A stretch of DNA of 6,079 bases from Nocardioides sp. (GTDB lineage: Bacteria; Actinomycetota; Actinomycetes; Propionibacteriales; Nocardioidaceae): assembly GCA_029264225.1 (NCBI GenBank), contig JARICB010000243.1, forward strand, positions 1 through 6,079. The letters are read 5' to 3'. The notes under the pieces were generated by a model that ran no database searches, was not told where the DNA came from, and saw only the letters and a program-made list of their open reading frames with translations. This document shows, piece by piece, positions 1 through 6,079 of this stretch (its first letter is position 1; the number at the start of each line of letters is the position of its first letter). A program made the position numbers and the translations under genes.

Positions 1-1083
1 GGTCAGCTCGGTCGGCGCGTCGGCGAACAGATCGATCCCCAGGTTGTCTCCGCTGGACTCCCGCTTCTTGCGGCGCTTCTTGACCTCGCGGTCCTCCAGC
101 ATCGGCGAGTCGTAAGCAGGGTCACCGGCATCAGGGTCGATCATTTCGTCGTCGAGCATGCTGCGTCGACGGGTCTTCATGGGCACGGTGGCGCCGTCTG
201 CGGTCTCGTCGCCGGCAGCGGAGTCAGGAGACGTGCGACCCAGGAGCGTGTCGCGGGCCGCTGCCAACTTCGTCGGGATCTGATAGATCGGCGTGGCCGT
301 GATGATCAGGACACCGAAGAAGGCCAGCAGCCCGAGCAGCGGTACGACGACATAGGGCGTGCGGAGCAGATCGAGCAGCAGGCTCGACATCACGAAGCCG
401 ACCGCACCTCCGGCTTGCTGGAGGCTGCTGGCGTCGCCGAACGCCGGCTGCGGATTGCCGTTGGCGATGTGCACGATGCCCAGGAGACCGAGCGAGAACG
501 CCGACCAGCCGATCATCTGGCGACCCACGGGGCCATTGCGCTCGGGGTCGCGGAGTGTGCGCCACCCGGCGTACAGCACGAAGAACGGAACCAGCCAACC
601 GACCTTGCCGACAGCGCCAGCGCTCATCTGGCGCAGGAACTCCATCACTGCGCCGGGCAGTTGCCACCAGACCGCAGCGGCGATCACCATCGCCAGTCCG
701 ATCAGGAAGAGACCGGCACCGTCGCGGCGGTGCTCGGGCTCGAGGTCACGAGCCGACTGCCCGATCGAGCGAGCCACGGCGCCGAGGGCGTGAGCGACAC
801 CCAGCCAGACCGACGCTACGGCGCGACCGATCGCGCCGAAGGTGACGGCGACCGGTCCGGGGCCGTTGCGTACGGCGCGAGGTGCAGGCCGCTTCGCAGC
901 GGGCGTGCGGGAGCGCCCCCGCGCGGGGGCAGCCTTGCCACGCGCCGGACGCTTGGTCGGACGCTTGGAACTGGTACCCCGGGTGCGCGAACTCGAACTC
1001 TTCGCCGTGCCAGCGCGTGATGAACCGGAACGGGATGTGCTCGAACTGCGCGAACCCGGCGGGGAAGACGTACGGGTCGCCAT
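1..1083 (-). CDS. ftsK: FtsK/SpoIIIE-type DNA translocase, N-terminal part (3' end outside window)
   Basis: The frame is open from ATG at 1083 to the window edge: 361 codons with no stop. Residues 1-75 are a low-complexity tail rich in Ser, Arg, Lys, Pro and Ala. Hydrophobic segments follow at about 122-141, 160-176, 190-207 and a long one at 224-263 broken by an RTP turn, giving at least four membrane passes. A hydrophilic, charged linker (about 266-361) includes a KKRRKKRE cluster at 335-342. This is the N-terminal layout of actinobacterial FtsK/SpoIIIE proteins, which anchor at the membrane and pump chromosomal DNA through the division septum. The RecA-like motor with Walker motifs and the gamma DNA-reading domain would lie to the left of position 1, so the assignment rests on membrane topology and composition. 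The start is secure: an in-frame TAA (1095-1093) lies just upstream, and AAGG (1094-1091) sits 7 bases before the ATG. It diverges from the peptidase gene. Confidence 0.85.
   Translation of the reverse strand, partial: MATRTSSPPGSRSSSTSRSGSSRAGTAKSSSSRTRGTSSKRPTKRPARGKAAPARGRSRTPAAKRPAPRAVRNGPGPVAVTFGAIGRAVASVWLGVAHALGAVARSIGQSARDLEPEHRRDGAGLFLIGLAMVIAAAVWWQLPGAVMEFLRQMSAGAVGKVGWLVPFFVLYAGWRTLRDPERNGPVGRQMIGWSAFSLGLLGIVHIANGNPQPAFGDASSLQQAGGAVGFVMSSLLLDLLRTPYVVVPLLGLLAFFGVLIITATPIYQIPTKLAAARDTLLGRTSPDSAAGDETADGATVPMKTRRRSMLDDEMIDPDAGDPAYDSPMLEDREVKKRRKKRESSGDNLGIDLFADAPTELT
915..930. repeat. 16-bp perfect GC palindrome inside ftsK
   Basis: GCCCCCGCGCGGGGGC is its own reverse complement across all 16 bases and ends exactly there (flanking C914 and A931 do not pair). 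It lies in the region coding for the Ala/Pro/Arg/Gly-rich cytoplasmic tail of the FtsK-type protein (about residues 52-57). In such GC-rich low-complexity coding sequence it may be accidental. It could form a hairpin in the early mRNA. Confidence 0.6.
946..969. repeat. 12-bp tandem repeat coding for a [S/T]KRP doublet
   Basis: CGGACGCTTGGT (946-957) is followed directly by CGGACGCTTGGA (958-969), differing only at the last base. On the minus strand the pair encodes SKRP-TKRP in the basic N-terminal tail of the FtsK-type protein (about residues 39-46). It looks like a slippage expansion of a low-complexity basic linker and keeps the frame. Confidence 0.75.
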
Positions 1084-1090
1084 GCTTGGA

Positions 1091-1094
1091 CCTT
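1091..1094 (-). promoter_or_regulatory. Shine-Dalgarno for ftsK
   Basis: On the minus strand AAGG lies 7 bases before the ATG at 1083. The in-frame stop TAA overlaps it (1095-1093), so no upstream start can be used and this site fixes the N-terminus of the FtsK-type protein. Confidence 0.65.
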
Positions 1095-1179
1095 AGTTCA
1101 CAAGTCACACCAGCCCCATACATCACAGGAGCGTGTCGGCCGAGATCTGCCAGCGATGTAGTTGCCACCCCTGCGGGTC

Positions 1180-1208
1180 TTCCCGTGTGCCGTTTCCCAC
1201 TTTAGGTT
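1180..1208 (+). promoter_or_regulatory. Weak promoter candidate for the M4 peptidase gene
   Basis: TAGGTT at 1203-1208 resembles the actinobacterial -10 element. A poor -35-like TTCCCG lies at 1180-1185 with a 17-base gap. A transcript starting near 1214-1216 would have a leader of about 55 bases before the GTG at 1270. The -35 match is weak and no better site was seen in this 186-bp divergent region, so this is tentative. Confidence 0.25.
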
Positions 1209-1220
1209 GATCAAAGATCA
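1208..1220. promoter_or_regulatory. Perfect 5-3-5 inverted repeat, possible operator
   Basis: TGATC-AAA-GATCA is a perfect inverted repeat about 50 bases upstream of the peptidase start. It overlaps the end of the candidate -10 element and its likely transcription start. It is AT-richer than the surrounding DNA. The arms are only 5 bp, so chance is possible, but the symmetry and position fit the binding site of a dimeric regulator. No regulator gene is visible in the window. Confidence 0.35.
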
Positions 1221-1254
1221 CTCGGGCGTCTCGGTTCTGGGTGGCATCTCGGAC

Positions 1255-1261
1255 GAGAGGA
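1255..1261 (+). promoter_or_regulatory. Shine-Dalgarno deciding the GTG start of the peptidase
   Basis: The purine-rich GAGAGGA lies about 8-9 bases before GTG 1270. This supports GTG 1270 over the in-frame TTG at 1162, because translation from 1270 begins directly with a standard signal peptide (MRLLTHG then a hydrophobic core). Confidence 0.7.
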
Positions 1262-1269
1262 AACCCGAC

Positions 1270-4200
1270 GTGAGACTCCTCACACACGGATTCGCGCTCG
1301 CGGTGGCGGCATCTGGCCTGGCGGTCGTGCCCCTCGCAACAGGGATCGCGACAGGGGCCGCGCACGCGGCAGACCCAACGCTGGTGCAACAACTCAAGGA
1401 GGAGGCGAGCGGCGGCCTGGAGCTACGCACCAACACCGCGACCGGAAAGCTCGGATTCGTAGCCGCGAAGGGCCGCGCTGCGGACCTGATGCCCGGTCAG
1501 GGAGCCGACAACGCGGCGTCCGCCGCCGCCAAGGTGGACGCTTACCTGGACCGCTACTCAGCTGCCTTCGGGGCCGCCGACGGCCAATTGGAGCAGCGGC
1601 GGGTCGACGCCTCCGCGGTCGGCTGGACGGTGTCCTACACCCAGACCTACAAAGGGCTCGACGTCTTCGGCTCCATGCTCAAGGCCAACGTCGACAAGAG
1701 CGGCGACCTGACCACGGTCAACGGCTACGCCGCCCCCGGACTCAGCCTTTCCGTCACACCCCGCATCACCGCAGCCGACGCCGGCCGACGAGCCGTCGAG
1801 GTCGTCAAGGGGGAACCCGCCCTCAGTGAGAACGGTGCAGCCGCCGACACGACCGGCGTCAAGGCCCGCACTCCAGAACTGATGGTCTATCGCCTCGGCG
1901 CCATCAAAGGCGAGCCCGGTAGGGCCGTTCTCGCCTACTCGGTCGAGGTCACCAACGAGAAGAACATCCGCGACATGGTGTTCCTCGACGCGGCGTCCGG
2001 GAAGCCGGTGAACCGCTACTCGATGGTCAACGACGCGTTGGACCGCGAACTCTACGAAGCCACCGGGACGCGGGAGGCGCCCGTGCTGACCCAGGTCTGG
2101 AAGGAGAACGACCCGTTCCCCGGCACCCTCAACAATGATCAGCAGAACCTGGTGAACTCTGCCGGTGAGTCCTACTGGCTCTACCGCAACGCGTTCGGTC
2201 GTGACTCCTACGACGGCGCTGGCGCAAAGATGCGCACCGTCAACAACGACCCGCGGATCAACTGCCCCAACGCCAACTGGAACGGCGTCACCACCAATTA
2301 CTGCAACGGCGTCACCTCTGACGATGTCGTCTCGCACGAGTGGGGCCACGCCTACACCGAATACACCTCGGGCCTGATCTACCAATACCAGTCGGGTGCC
2401 CTCAACGAGTCCTACTCCGATGTCTGGGGCGAAACCCTCGATCAGATCAACAACCGCGAGGACGAGGGCGAGAACTTCACCACCAAGAGGACCGTAGGCG
2501 ACTGCGACTCTGATGCTCCTGCGTCGCTCGACTTCAAGATCACGGCCCCGGCAGGAATTGCTGGACCGTGCTTCGCAATGGCGGCGATAGGCGCCAAGCC
2601 GTTCACGACCACCACGGTGACTGCCACCGTCGTCGTCGGCGTGGACCCTGCCAACCCGGCCGGACCCTCCACGACGGACGGCTGCACGCCCTTCACCAAC
2701 GCGGCCGCCCTCGCCGGCAAGTGGGCCTACGTCGATCGCGGCACCTGCCCCTTCGCTACCAAGGTCGCCAACGCCAAGGCCGCTGGAGCCACCGGCATCG
2801 TCGTAGGCAACAACAACGTCGACTCACCGTCCGCCTTCACCGGTGACCCCACTATGTACGGCGCGATGGTCTCCCAGCTCGATGGCACCAAGTTCAAGAC
2901 CGCCGGCGGTCCCGTCGGCGTGGCCGTCACGGCCGAGGACGTCTCAACGCGTCCCGTGACCACTCGTTGGCTGATGGGTGAGAAGTCGGAAGCCTTCGGT
3001 GGCGCGATCCGCGACATGTGGAACCCCACGTGTTTCGGCGACCCCGGGAAGGTGACCGACGCCCAATATGTGTGCGACCCGCTCAACTCCGACGCGGGCG
3101 GTGTGCACTCCAACTCCGGCGTGCCCAACCACACCTACGCCCTGCTTGTCGACGGCGGCACCTACAACGGCCAGAGCGTCACCGGCCTGGGCCTCGACAA
3201 GGCCGCCGCCATCTGGTGGCGCGCCCAGAGCGCCTACCTGACTCCGCAGTCCAACTTCTCTGACGCCGCTGACGCGTTCGAGCAGTCCTGCACGGATCTG
3301 GTGGGGGCACCGATCAAGAAGTTGACCACCGAGGCCAACGCCACTCCGGTCGACGCGGCTCCGATCGTCGCCTCGGATTGTGCGTCGGTGATCGCCGCCA
3401 CCACGGCGACCGAGATGCGGACGGCCCCGGTGCGCTGCAACTTCCAGCCCGTGCTCCAGCCCGGTGCTGGTCCGTTGTGCGGCCCCGGTTTCGTCAACGA
3501 TGCCCTCTGGACCGAGGACTTCGAGGACGGTCTGGCCGGTTGGACGGCCAGCAACGAGGTCGTCTATCCCGGTGGCATCCACGCTCCCTGGGAGTCGGTG
3601 GCCAATGCGCCCCAGGGTGCAGGTGCCCCGCACCCGAGCAAGGTGGCCTTCGGGCCGGCTCCCGCCGATGGTGTCTGCAGCGGCGGCGAGGGTGACTTCT
3701 CCAGCCGAGACTCCATCACCGGGCCGATTGTCGAACTGCCTGCCGATGTTCGCGCTCCGCGGATGTCGTTCGAGCATTACGTCGCTACCGAGGTGGGCTA
3801 CGACGGCGGCAACGTCAAGGTAAGCATCAACGACGGGCCGTTCAAGGTCATCCCGGCCGAGGCCTACACCTTCAACGCCCCCGGCCAACTCGCTACCGAG
3901 GCCGACCAGAGCACCAACCCGCTCGCGGGTGAGCCCGGCTTCTCCGGCACCGACGGAGGCGAGGCCAAGGGCAGTTGGGGCGAGTCGCAGATCAACATCT
4001 CCGCACTCGGCGCTGCTGCGGGTGACACCTTGCAGTTCCGCTTCGACATCGGGCGCGACGGCTGCGGCGGGAACCAGGGCTGGTTCGTCGACAACATCAA
4101 GTTGGTCCAGTGCAAGCTGGCCACCGCGGTGACGGCGACCCACGAGCCTGAGCCTTCGACGTACGGCGAGGAGTCGTCGGTCAAGGTAAGCGTGGCTCGT

Positions 4201-4716
4201 GACGGCTCGGTCGGCCCGACGCCGACCGGCGAGGTCACCCTGACCGAGGGCGAGAGCGTGGTCGGCACCGGCACGCTGGCCGGCGGGAAGACAACGATCC
4301 CGCTGCCTGCGAATCTGGCGGTAGGTGTCCACACCATGACGGCCACCTATTCGGGCAACGCTTCGTTGGCGTCGTCGTCCACCGAGGTGACAGTCACGGT
4401 CGAGGCGGATTCGGAAGGCCCGGAAGCGGTCGAGTCCGATACCGACGTCGAGATCCATCCCGACAGGCCGCGCTACCAGCGTGACTTCTGGGTCGCCGTG
4501 AAGGTCGAGGCCGACGATGACTCCCGGGTCACCGGCGACGTGGTCGTCGAGATCGATGGCACCGAGGTAGGCAGCGGCCAATTGAGGCACGGTCGCTACC
4601 TGCTCAAGGTGACCAAGAACCTCAAGGTCGGCAAGCACAAGCTGGTGGCCACCTACGAGGGCAGTCCCACGGTGGAAGGCAGCCGCGACAGTCTGCGGTT
4701 CCGCGTGGTGCGCTGA
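1270..4716 (+). CDS. Secreted M4 (thermolysin-like) metallopeptidase with PA insertion, jelly-roll-like and Ig-like C-terminal domains
   Basis: A zinc endopeptidase of 1148 residues, predicted to be exported by Sec and activated by removal of its propeptide. Signal peptide 1-33 has a likely cut after AHA. An FTP-like propeptide (about 105-150, YTQTYKGLDVFG at 123-134) and a PepSY-like part (about 160-257) follow. The catalytic domain starts near 264. HEWGH at 356-360 gives the two zinc histidines and Glu357; NESYSD at 379-384 gives the third ligand Glu380, exactly 20 residues after His360 as in thermolysin. GLIYQ holds Tyr371, matching thermolysin Tyr157. DAGGVHSNSG (608-617) supplies Asp608 and His613, matching thermolysin Asp226 and His231. 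A PA-like domain (about 418-556) is inserted between the zinc site and the C-lobe, which resumes at RWLMGE (566-571). A jelly-roll or immune-inhibitor-A-like domain (about 746-948, ending GWFVDNIKLVQC) precedes Ig-like domains at about 950-1046 and 1058-1148. No LPXTG or membrane anchor is seen, so release is likely. All catalytic residues are present; the substrate is unknown. Confidence 0.93.
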   Translation: MRLLTHGFALAVAASGLAVVPLATGIATGAAHAADPTLVQQLKEEASGGLELRTNTATGKLGFVAAKGRAADLMPGQGADNAASAAAKVDAYLDRYSAAFGAADGQLEQRRVDASAVGWTVSYTQTYKGLDVFGSMLKANVDKSGDLTTVNGYAAPGLSLSVTPRITAADAGRRAVEVVKGEPALSENGAAADTTGVKARTPELMVYRLGAIKGEPGRAVLAYSVEVTNEKNIRDMVFLDAASGKPVNRYSMVNDALDRELYEATGTREAPVLTQVWKENDPFPGTLNNDQQNLVNSAGESYWLYRNAFGRDSYDGAGAKMRTVNNDPRINCPNANWNGVTTNYCNGVTSDDVVSHEWGHAYTEYTSGLIYQYQSGALNESYSDVWGETLDQINNREDEGENFTTKRTVGDCDSDAPASLDFKITAPAGIAGPCFAMAAIGAKPFTTTTVTATVVVGVDPANPAGPSTTDGCTPFTNAAALAGKWAYVDRGTCPFATKVANAKAAGATGIVVGNNNVDSPSAFTGDPTMYGAMVSQLDGTKFKTAGGPVGVAVTAEDVSTRPVTTRWLMGEKSEAFGGAIRDMWNPTCFGDPGKVTDAQYVCDPLNSDAGGVHSNSGVPNHTYALLVDGGTYNGQSVTGLGLDKAAAIWWRAQSAYLTPQSNFSDAADAFEQSCTDLVGAPIKKLTTEANATPVDAAPIVASDCASVIAATTATEMRTAPVRCNFQPVLQPGAGPLCGPGFVNDALWTEDFEDGLAGWTASNEVVYPGGIHAPWESVANAPQGAGAPHPSKVAFGPAPADGVCSGGEGDFSSRDSITGPIVELPADVRAPRMSFEHYVATEVGYDGGNVKVSINDGPFKVIPAEAYTFNAPGQLATEADQSTNPLAGEPGFSGTDGGEAKGSWGESQINISALGAAAGDTLQFRFDIGRDGCGGNQGWFVDNIKLVQCKLATAVTATHEPEPSTYGEESSVKVSVARDGSVGPTPTGEVTLTEGESVVGTGTLAGGKTTIPLPANLAVGVHTMTATYSGNASLASSSTEVTVTVEADSEGPEAVESDTDVEIHPDRPRYQRDFWVAVKVEADDDSRVTGDVVVEIDGTEVGSGQLRHGRYLLKVTKNLKVGKHKLVATYEGSPTVEGSRDSLRFRVVR

Positions 4717-4723
4717 TCTGAGC

Positions 4724-4778
4724 CTCACGCCGAGAGCCCCGTGGACCTGCCCAGGTCCGCGGGGCTCTTCGGCGTGGG
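4724..4778. terminator. Strong hairpin, probable bidirectional terminator
   Basis: Arms 4726-4748 and 4753-4776 pair almost completely, with a GCCC loop (4749-4752), one G-U pair (4742/4759) and a single bulged T at 4769. C4724/G4778 and T4725/G4777 can extend the stem. It begins 7 bases after the peptidase stop and ends 8 bases before the end of the convergent kinase gene, so it can end both transcripts. There is no clear U-tract, which is common for actinobacterial terminators. Confidence 0.85.
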
Positions 4779-4785
4779 TGCCGAC

Positions 4786-6079
4786 TCAGTCAGGCAACGG
4801 CATATCGGGCAACGTCAGGGTGAAGGTGCTGCCCTGCCCGAGCACCGACGCCACGTCGATCTCACCCCCGTGTGCCAGCACGATGCGTCGCGAGATGGCC
4901 AGGCCCAGTCCCGTGCCGGGGATGGACAGCGCTTCGGGGTTGCTGGATCGGTGGAAGGCCGAGAACAGGTGCGACTGGTCCACCTGGGAGATGCCGATCC
5001 CGGTGTCGACCACCGAGATCTTGGTGCCACCTTCCGTACGGTCGATCTCGACCCGGACCAGCCCACCGGGACGGGTGTACTTCACCGCGTTGTTGACCAG
5101 GTTGTTGACGACCAGGGCGAATTCGTCGGGGTCACCACTGATGGTTGCCCGTTCGCAGTGGCTGACCAACTCCAACTGCACCTGCCCTGCTTCTGCGAGC
5201 AACGCCACCAGTTCGAGGGCCGACCGGCAGATCTCAGCCGCGTCGACCTCGACTCGCACGGCCGCTTTGCGGTCCTGCACCCGGGAGTAGTCCAGGAGGT
5301 TCTGGACGAGTCGGTTGAGACGATCGGCGTTGCGCACGATCGCCGAGACCGACTTGGACTCGATCGCTGAGACCGACTTGGACTCGTAGATCTCGCCGAG
5401 CATCTCGGCCTGACCCATGATGGTGGTCAACGGTGTCTTCAACTCGTGGCTGATCGTGGCGATCAGCTCTTCCTTGTAGCGATCGACCTCGCGCAACTCT
5501 GAGACCAGGCGCTGCTCGGTCTCGAAGAGCCGGGCGGCGTAGACGCTGCGGCCGAGTTCACGAGCGATCTCGGTGATCGCATCAATCTCGAGGGCGTGCA
5601 ACATCGTCCGGGTGCCCGAGAAGCCGATCACCAGATATCCGAGCAGTTCGTGGCCAACCCCCACAGGCACCACGGCCACCCGGAACGCACCGGCCGAGGT
5701 CATCATGTCCTGCAACCGAGGAAGACTCGTGGGCAGCAGTTCACACTCTTCGTCGCTGATGTGCACCATCACCGGCTCAGCACCGGGCCACGCTGCTGCC
5801 AAGTCGCTGCGCATGGCGGTCAACCGAGCCTCGGGCGGGTTGGGTTGCGGATAGCCCGCTGCGACACCATTGGCCAACTCCCCGTCGGGGTAGCAGCGGA
5901 TCCACACCTGGACGGCGTCAAGGCCGCGGTGGATCGCCTCCGCCGCGGTGGACAGGATGCTGTCGAGACCCACCAGGCTGCCGGCCTGCGCGACCTCCTT
6001 GACGGTCGAGCCGAGCCGCACCTGCTCGGCGAGTTGCTCCCGCTGCTGAGCGTTGCTCAGCGCGAGGCCTGCCTGGACG
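4786..6079 (-). CDS. GAF-domain sensor histidine kinase, C-terminal part (5' end outside window)
   Basis: The frame stays open to the right edge, giving 430 visible residues. It ends in TGA at 4788-4786. Residues 1-20 (QAGLALSNAQQREQLAEQV) look like the last helix of an upstream GAF domain. A second GAF-like domain spans about 28-179. A signalling helix (about 180-205) leads to the HisKA domain with ISHELKTPL, phospho-acceptor His211, coded at 5448-5446. The HATPase domain has the N-box NNLVNNAVKYT (Asn330), G1 DTGIGI (Asp358), LFSAFHRS and G2 GTGLGL (388-393), so it looks able to autophosphorylate. No membrane segment is visible, suggesting a cytoplasmic sensor, although the missing N-terminus could change that. 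The signal cannot be read from sequence and no response regulator is present. A 24-bp tandem duplication adds 8 residues after the first DHp helix (232-247). GTG 6021 is only an internal codon. Confidence 0.92.
   Translation of the reverse strand, partial: VQAGLALSNAQQREQLAEQVRLGSTVKEVAQAGSLVGLDSILSTAAEAIHRGLDAVQVWIRCYPDGELANGVAAGYPQPNPPEARLTAMRSDLAAAWPGAEPVMVHISDEECELLPTSLPRLQDMMTSAGAFRVAVVPVGVGHELLGYLVIGFSGTRTMLHALEIDAITEIARELGRSVYAARLFETEQRLVSELREVDRYKEELIATISHELKTPLTTIMGQAEMLGEIYESKSVSAIESKSVSAIVRNADRLNRLVQNLLDYSRVQDRKAAVRVEVDAAEICRSALELVALLAEAGQVQLELVSHCERATISGDPDEFALVVNNLVNNAVKYTRPGGLVRVEIDRTEGGTKISVVDTGIGISQVDQSHLFSAFHRSSNPEALSIPGTGLGLAISRRIVLAHGGEIDVASVLGQGSTFTLTLPDMPLPD
5338..5385 (-). 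repeat. 24-bp in-frame tandem duplication in the kinase gene
   Basis: Two adjacent 24-bp units, 5338-5361 and 5362-5385, differ at one base only (C5344 versus T5368). On the coding strand each encodes ESKSVSAI, and the difference is a silent Ser change (TCG/TCA). The units cover visible residues 232-247, about 21 residues after His211, where the two DHp helices join. The frame is preserved and all downstream ATP-binding motifs are intact. Confidence 0.95.

Noticed and set aside
415..1020. 201-residue plus-strand frame opposite ftsK
   Set aside because: Arg/Ala/Gly-rich shadow of the membrane-protein frame on the other strand, with no independent coding signs.
746..1168. 140-residue minus-strand frame overlapping the ftsK start
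   Set aside because: It is out of frame with the ftsK frame, which has a ribosome binding site and hydrophobic segments and stays open to the window edge. This one ends inside the first third.
1162..1269. TTG start extending the peptidase by 36 residues
   Set aside because: The extension is not conserved-looking, lacks a good ribosome binding site and would bury the signal peptide. GTG 1270 has a proper Shine-Dalgarno sequence.
1558..2385. 275-residue minus-strand frame within the peptidase gene
   Set aside because: Antisense shadow rich in Gly, Val and Asp. It runs against the HEWGH-containing frame and has no family features.
3816..4195. Repeated GTCAAGGTAAGC at two places in the peptidase gene
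   Set aside because: Both copies encode V-K-V-S in beta strands of different domains and flanking bases do not match. This is probably coincidence of codon choice.
2944..4728. 594-residue open frame on the minus strand across the peptidase gene
   Set aside because: It is antisense to a gene with clear domains and catalytic motifs, has low-complexity Val/Gly/Arg/Asp/Leu-rich composition and shows no recognisable motif. High-GC codon bias produces such shadow frames.
4741..5370. 209-residue plus-strand frame opposite the histidine kinase
   Set aside because: It begins inside the terminator hairpin and is antisense to the conserved kinase motifs.
6019..6021. GTG 6021 as the start of the histidine kinase
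   Set aside because: The frame continues upstream to the edge with GAF-like helix sequence (ALSNAQQREQLAEQ), so the gene is truncated by the window.
1..6079. Search for CRISPR arrays, tRNA genes, mobile-element ends and toxin-antitoxin or defence modules
   Set aside because: No regularly spaced repeats, cloverleaf, transposase, integrase or small paired frames were found. Genes cover nearly the whole window and match housekeeping or secreted-enzyme families.

Overview
The window is high-GC DNA with GTG starts, actinobacterial-type Shine-Dalgarno spacing and G/C-ending codons. The FtsK with a Ser/Arg/Lys-rich N-terminal tail and the large secreted M4 peptidase with Ig-like repeats suggest an actinomycete, perhaps of the Nocardioides/Propionibacteriales type. 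That placement is an inference from gene style, not a search result.

Layout: (1) Positions 1-1083, minus strand: the N-terminal 361 codons of an FtsK/SpoIIIE-type DNA translocase, running off the left edge before the motor domain. (2) Positions 1084-1269: a 186-bp divergent intergenic region with both ribosome binding sites, a perfect 5-3-5 inverted repeat (1208-1220) and a weak promoter candidate for the rightward gene. (3) Positions 1270-4716, plus strand: a complete 1148-residue secreted thermolysin-like (M4) metallopeptidase. It has a signal peptide, an FTP/PepSY propeptide, a catalytic domain split by a PA-type insertion, a jelly-roll-like domain and two Ig-like domains. (4) Positions 4717-4785: a 69-bp convergent intergenic region almost filled by a strong hairpin, probably a shared bidirectional terminator. 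(5) Positions 4786-6079, minus strand: the C-terminal 430 residues of a GAF-containing sensor histidine kinase that runs off the right edge.

The three genes show no sign of forming one operon: the first two diverge and the last two converge. FtsK acts in chromosome segregation and division, the peptidase works outside the cell, and the kinase senses an unknown signal. No response regulator is visible.

I found no convincing undescribed multi-gene system. The observations most worth a second look are a 24-bp in-frame tandem duplication in the kinase dimerisation hairpin, the PA-like insertion within the peptidase active-site domain, and the inverted repeat upstream of the peptidase gene. There is no tRNA, rRNA, CRISPR array, insertion sequence or other mobile element that I can support.
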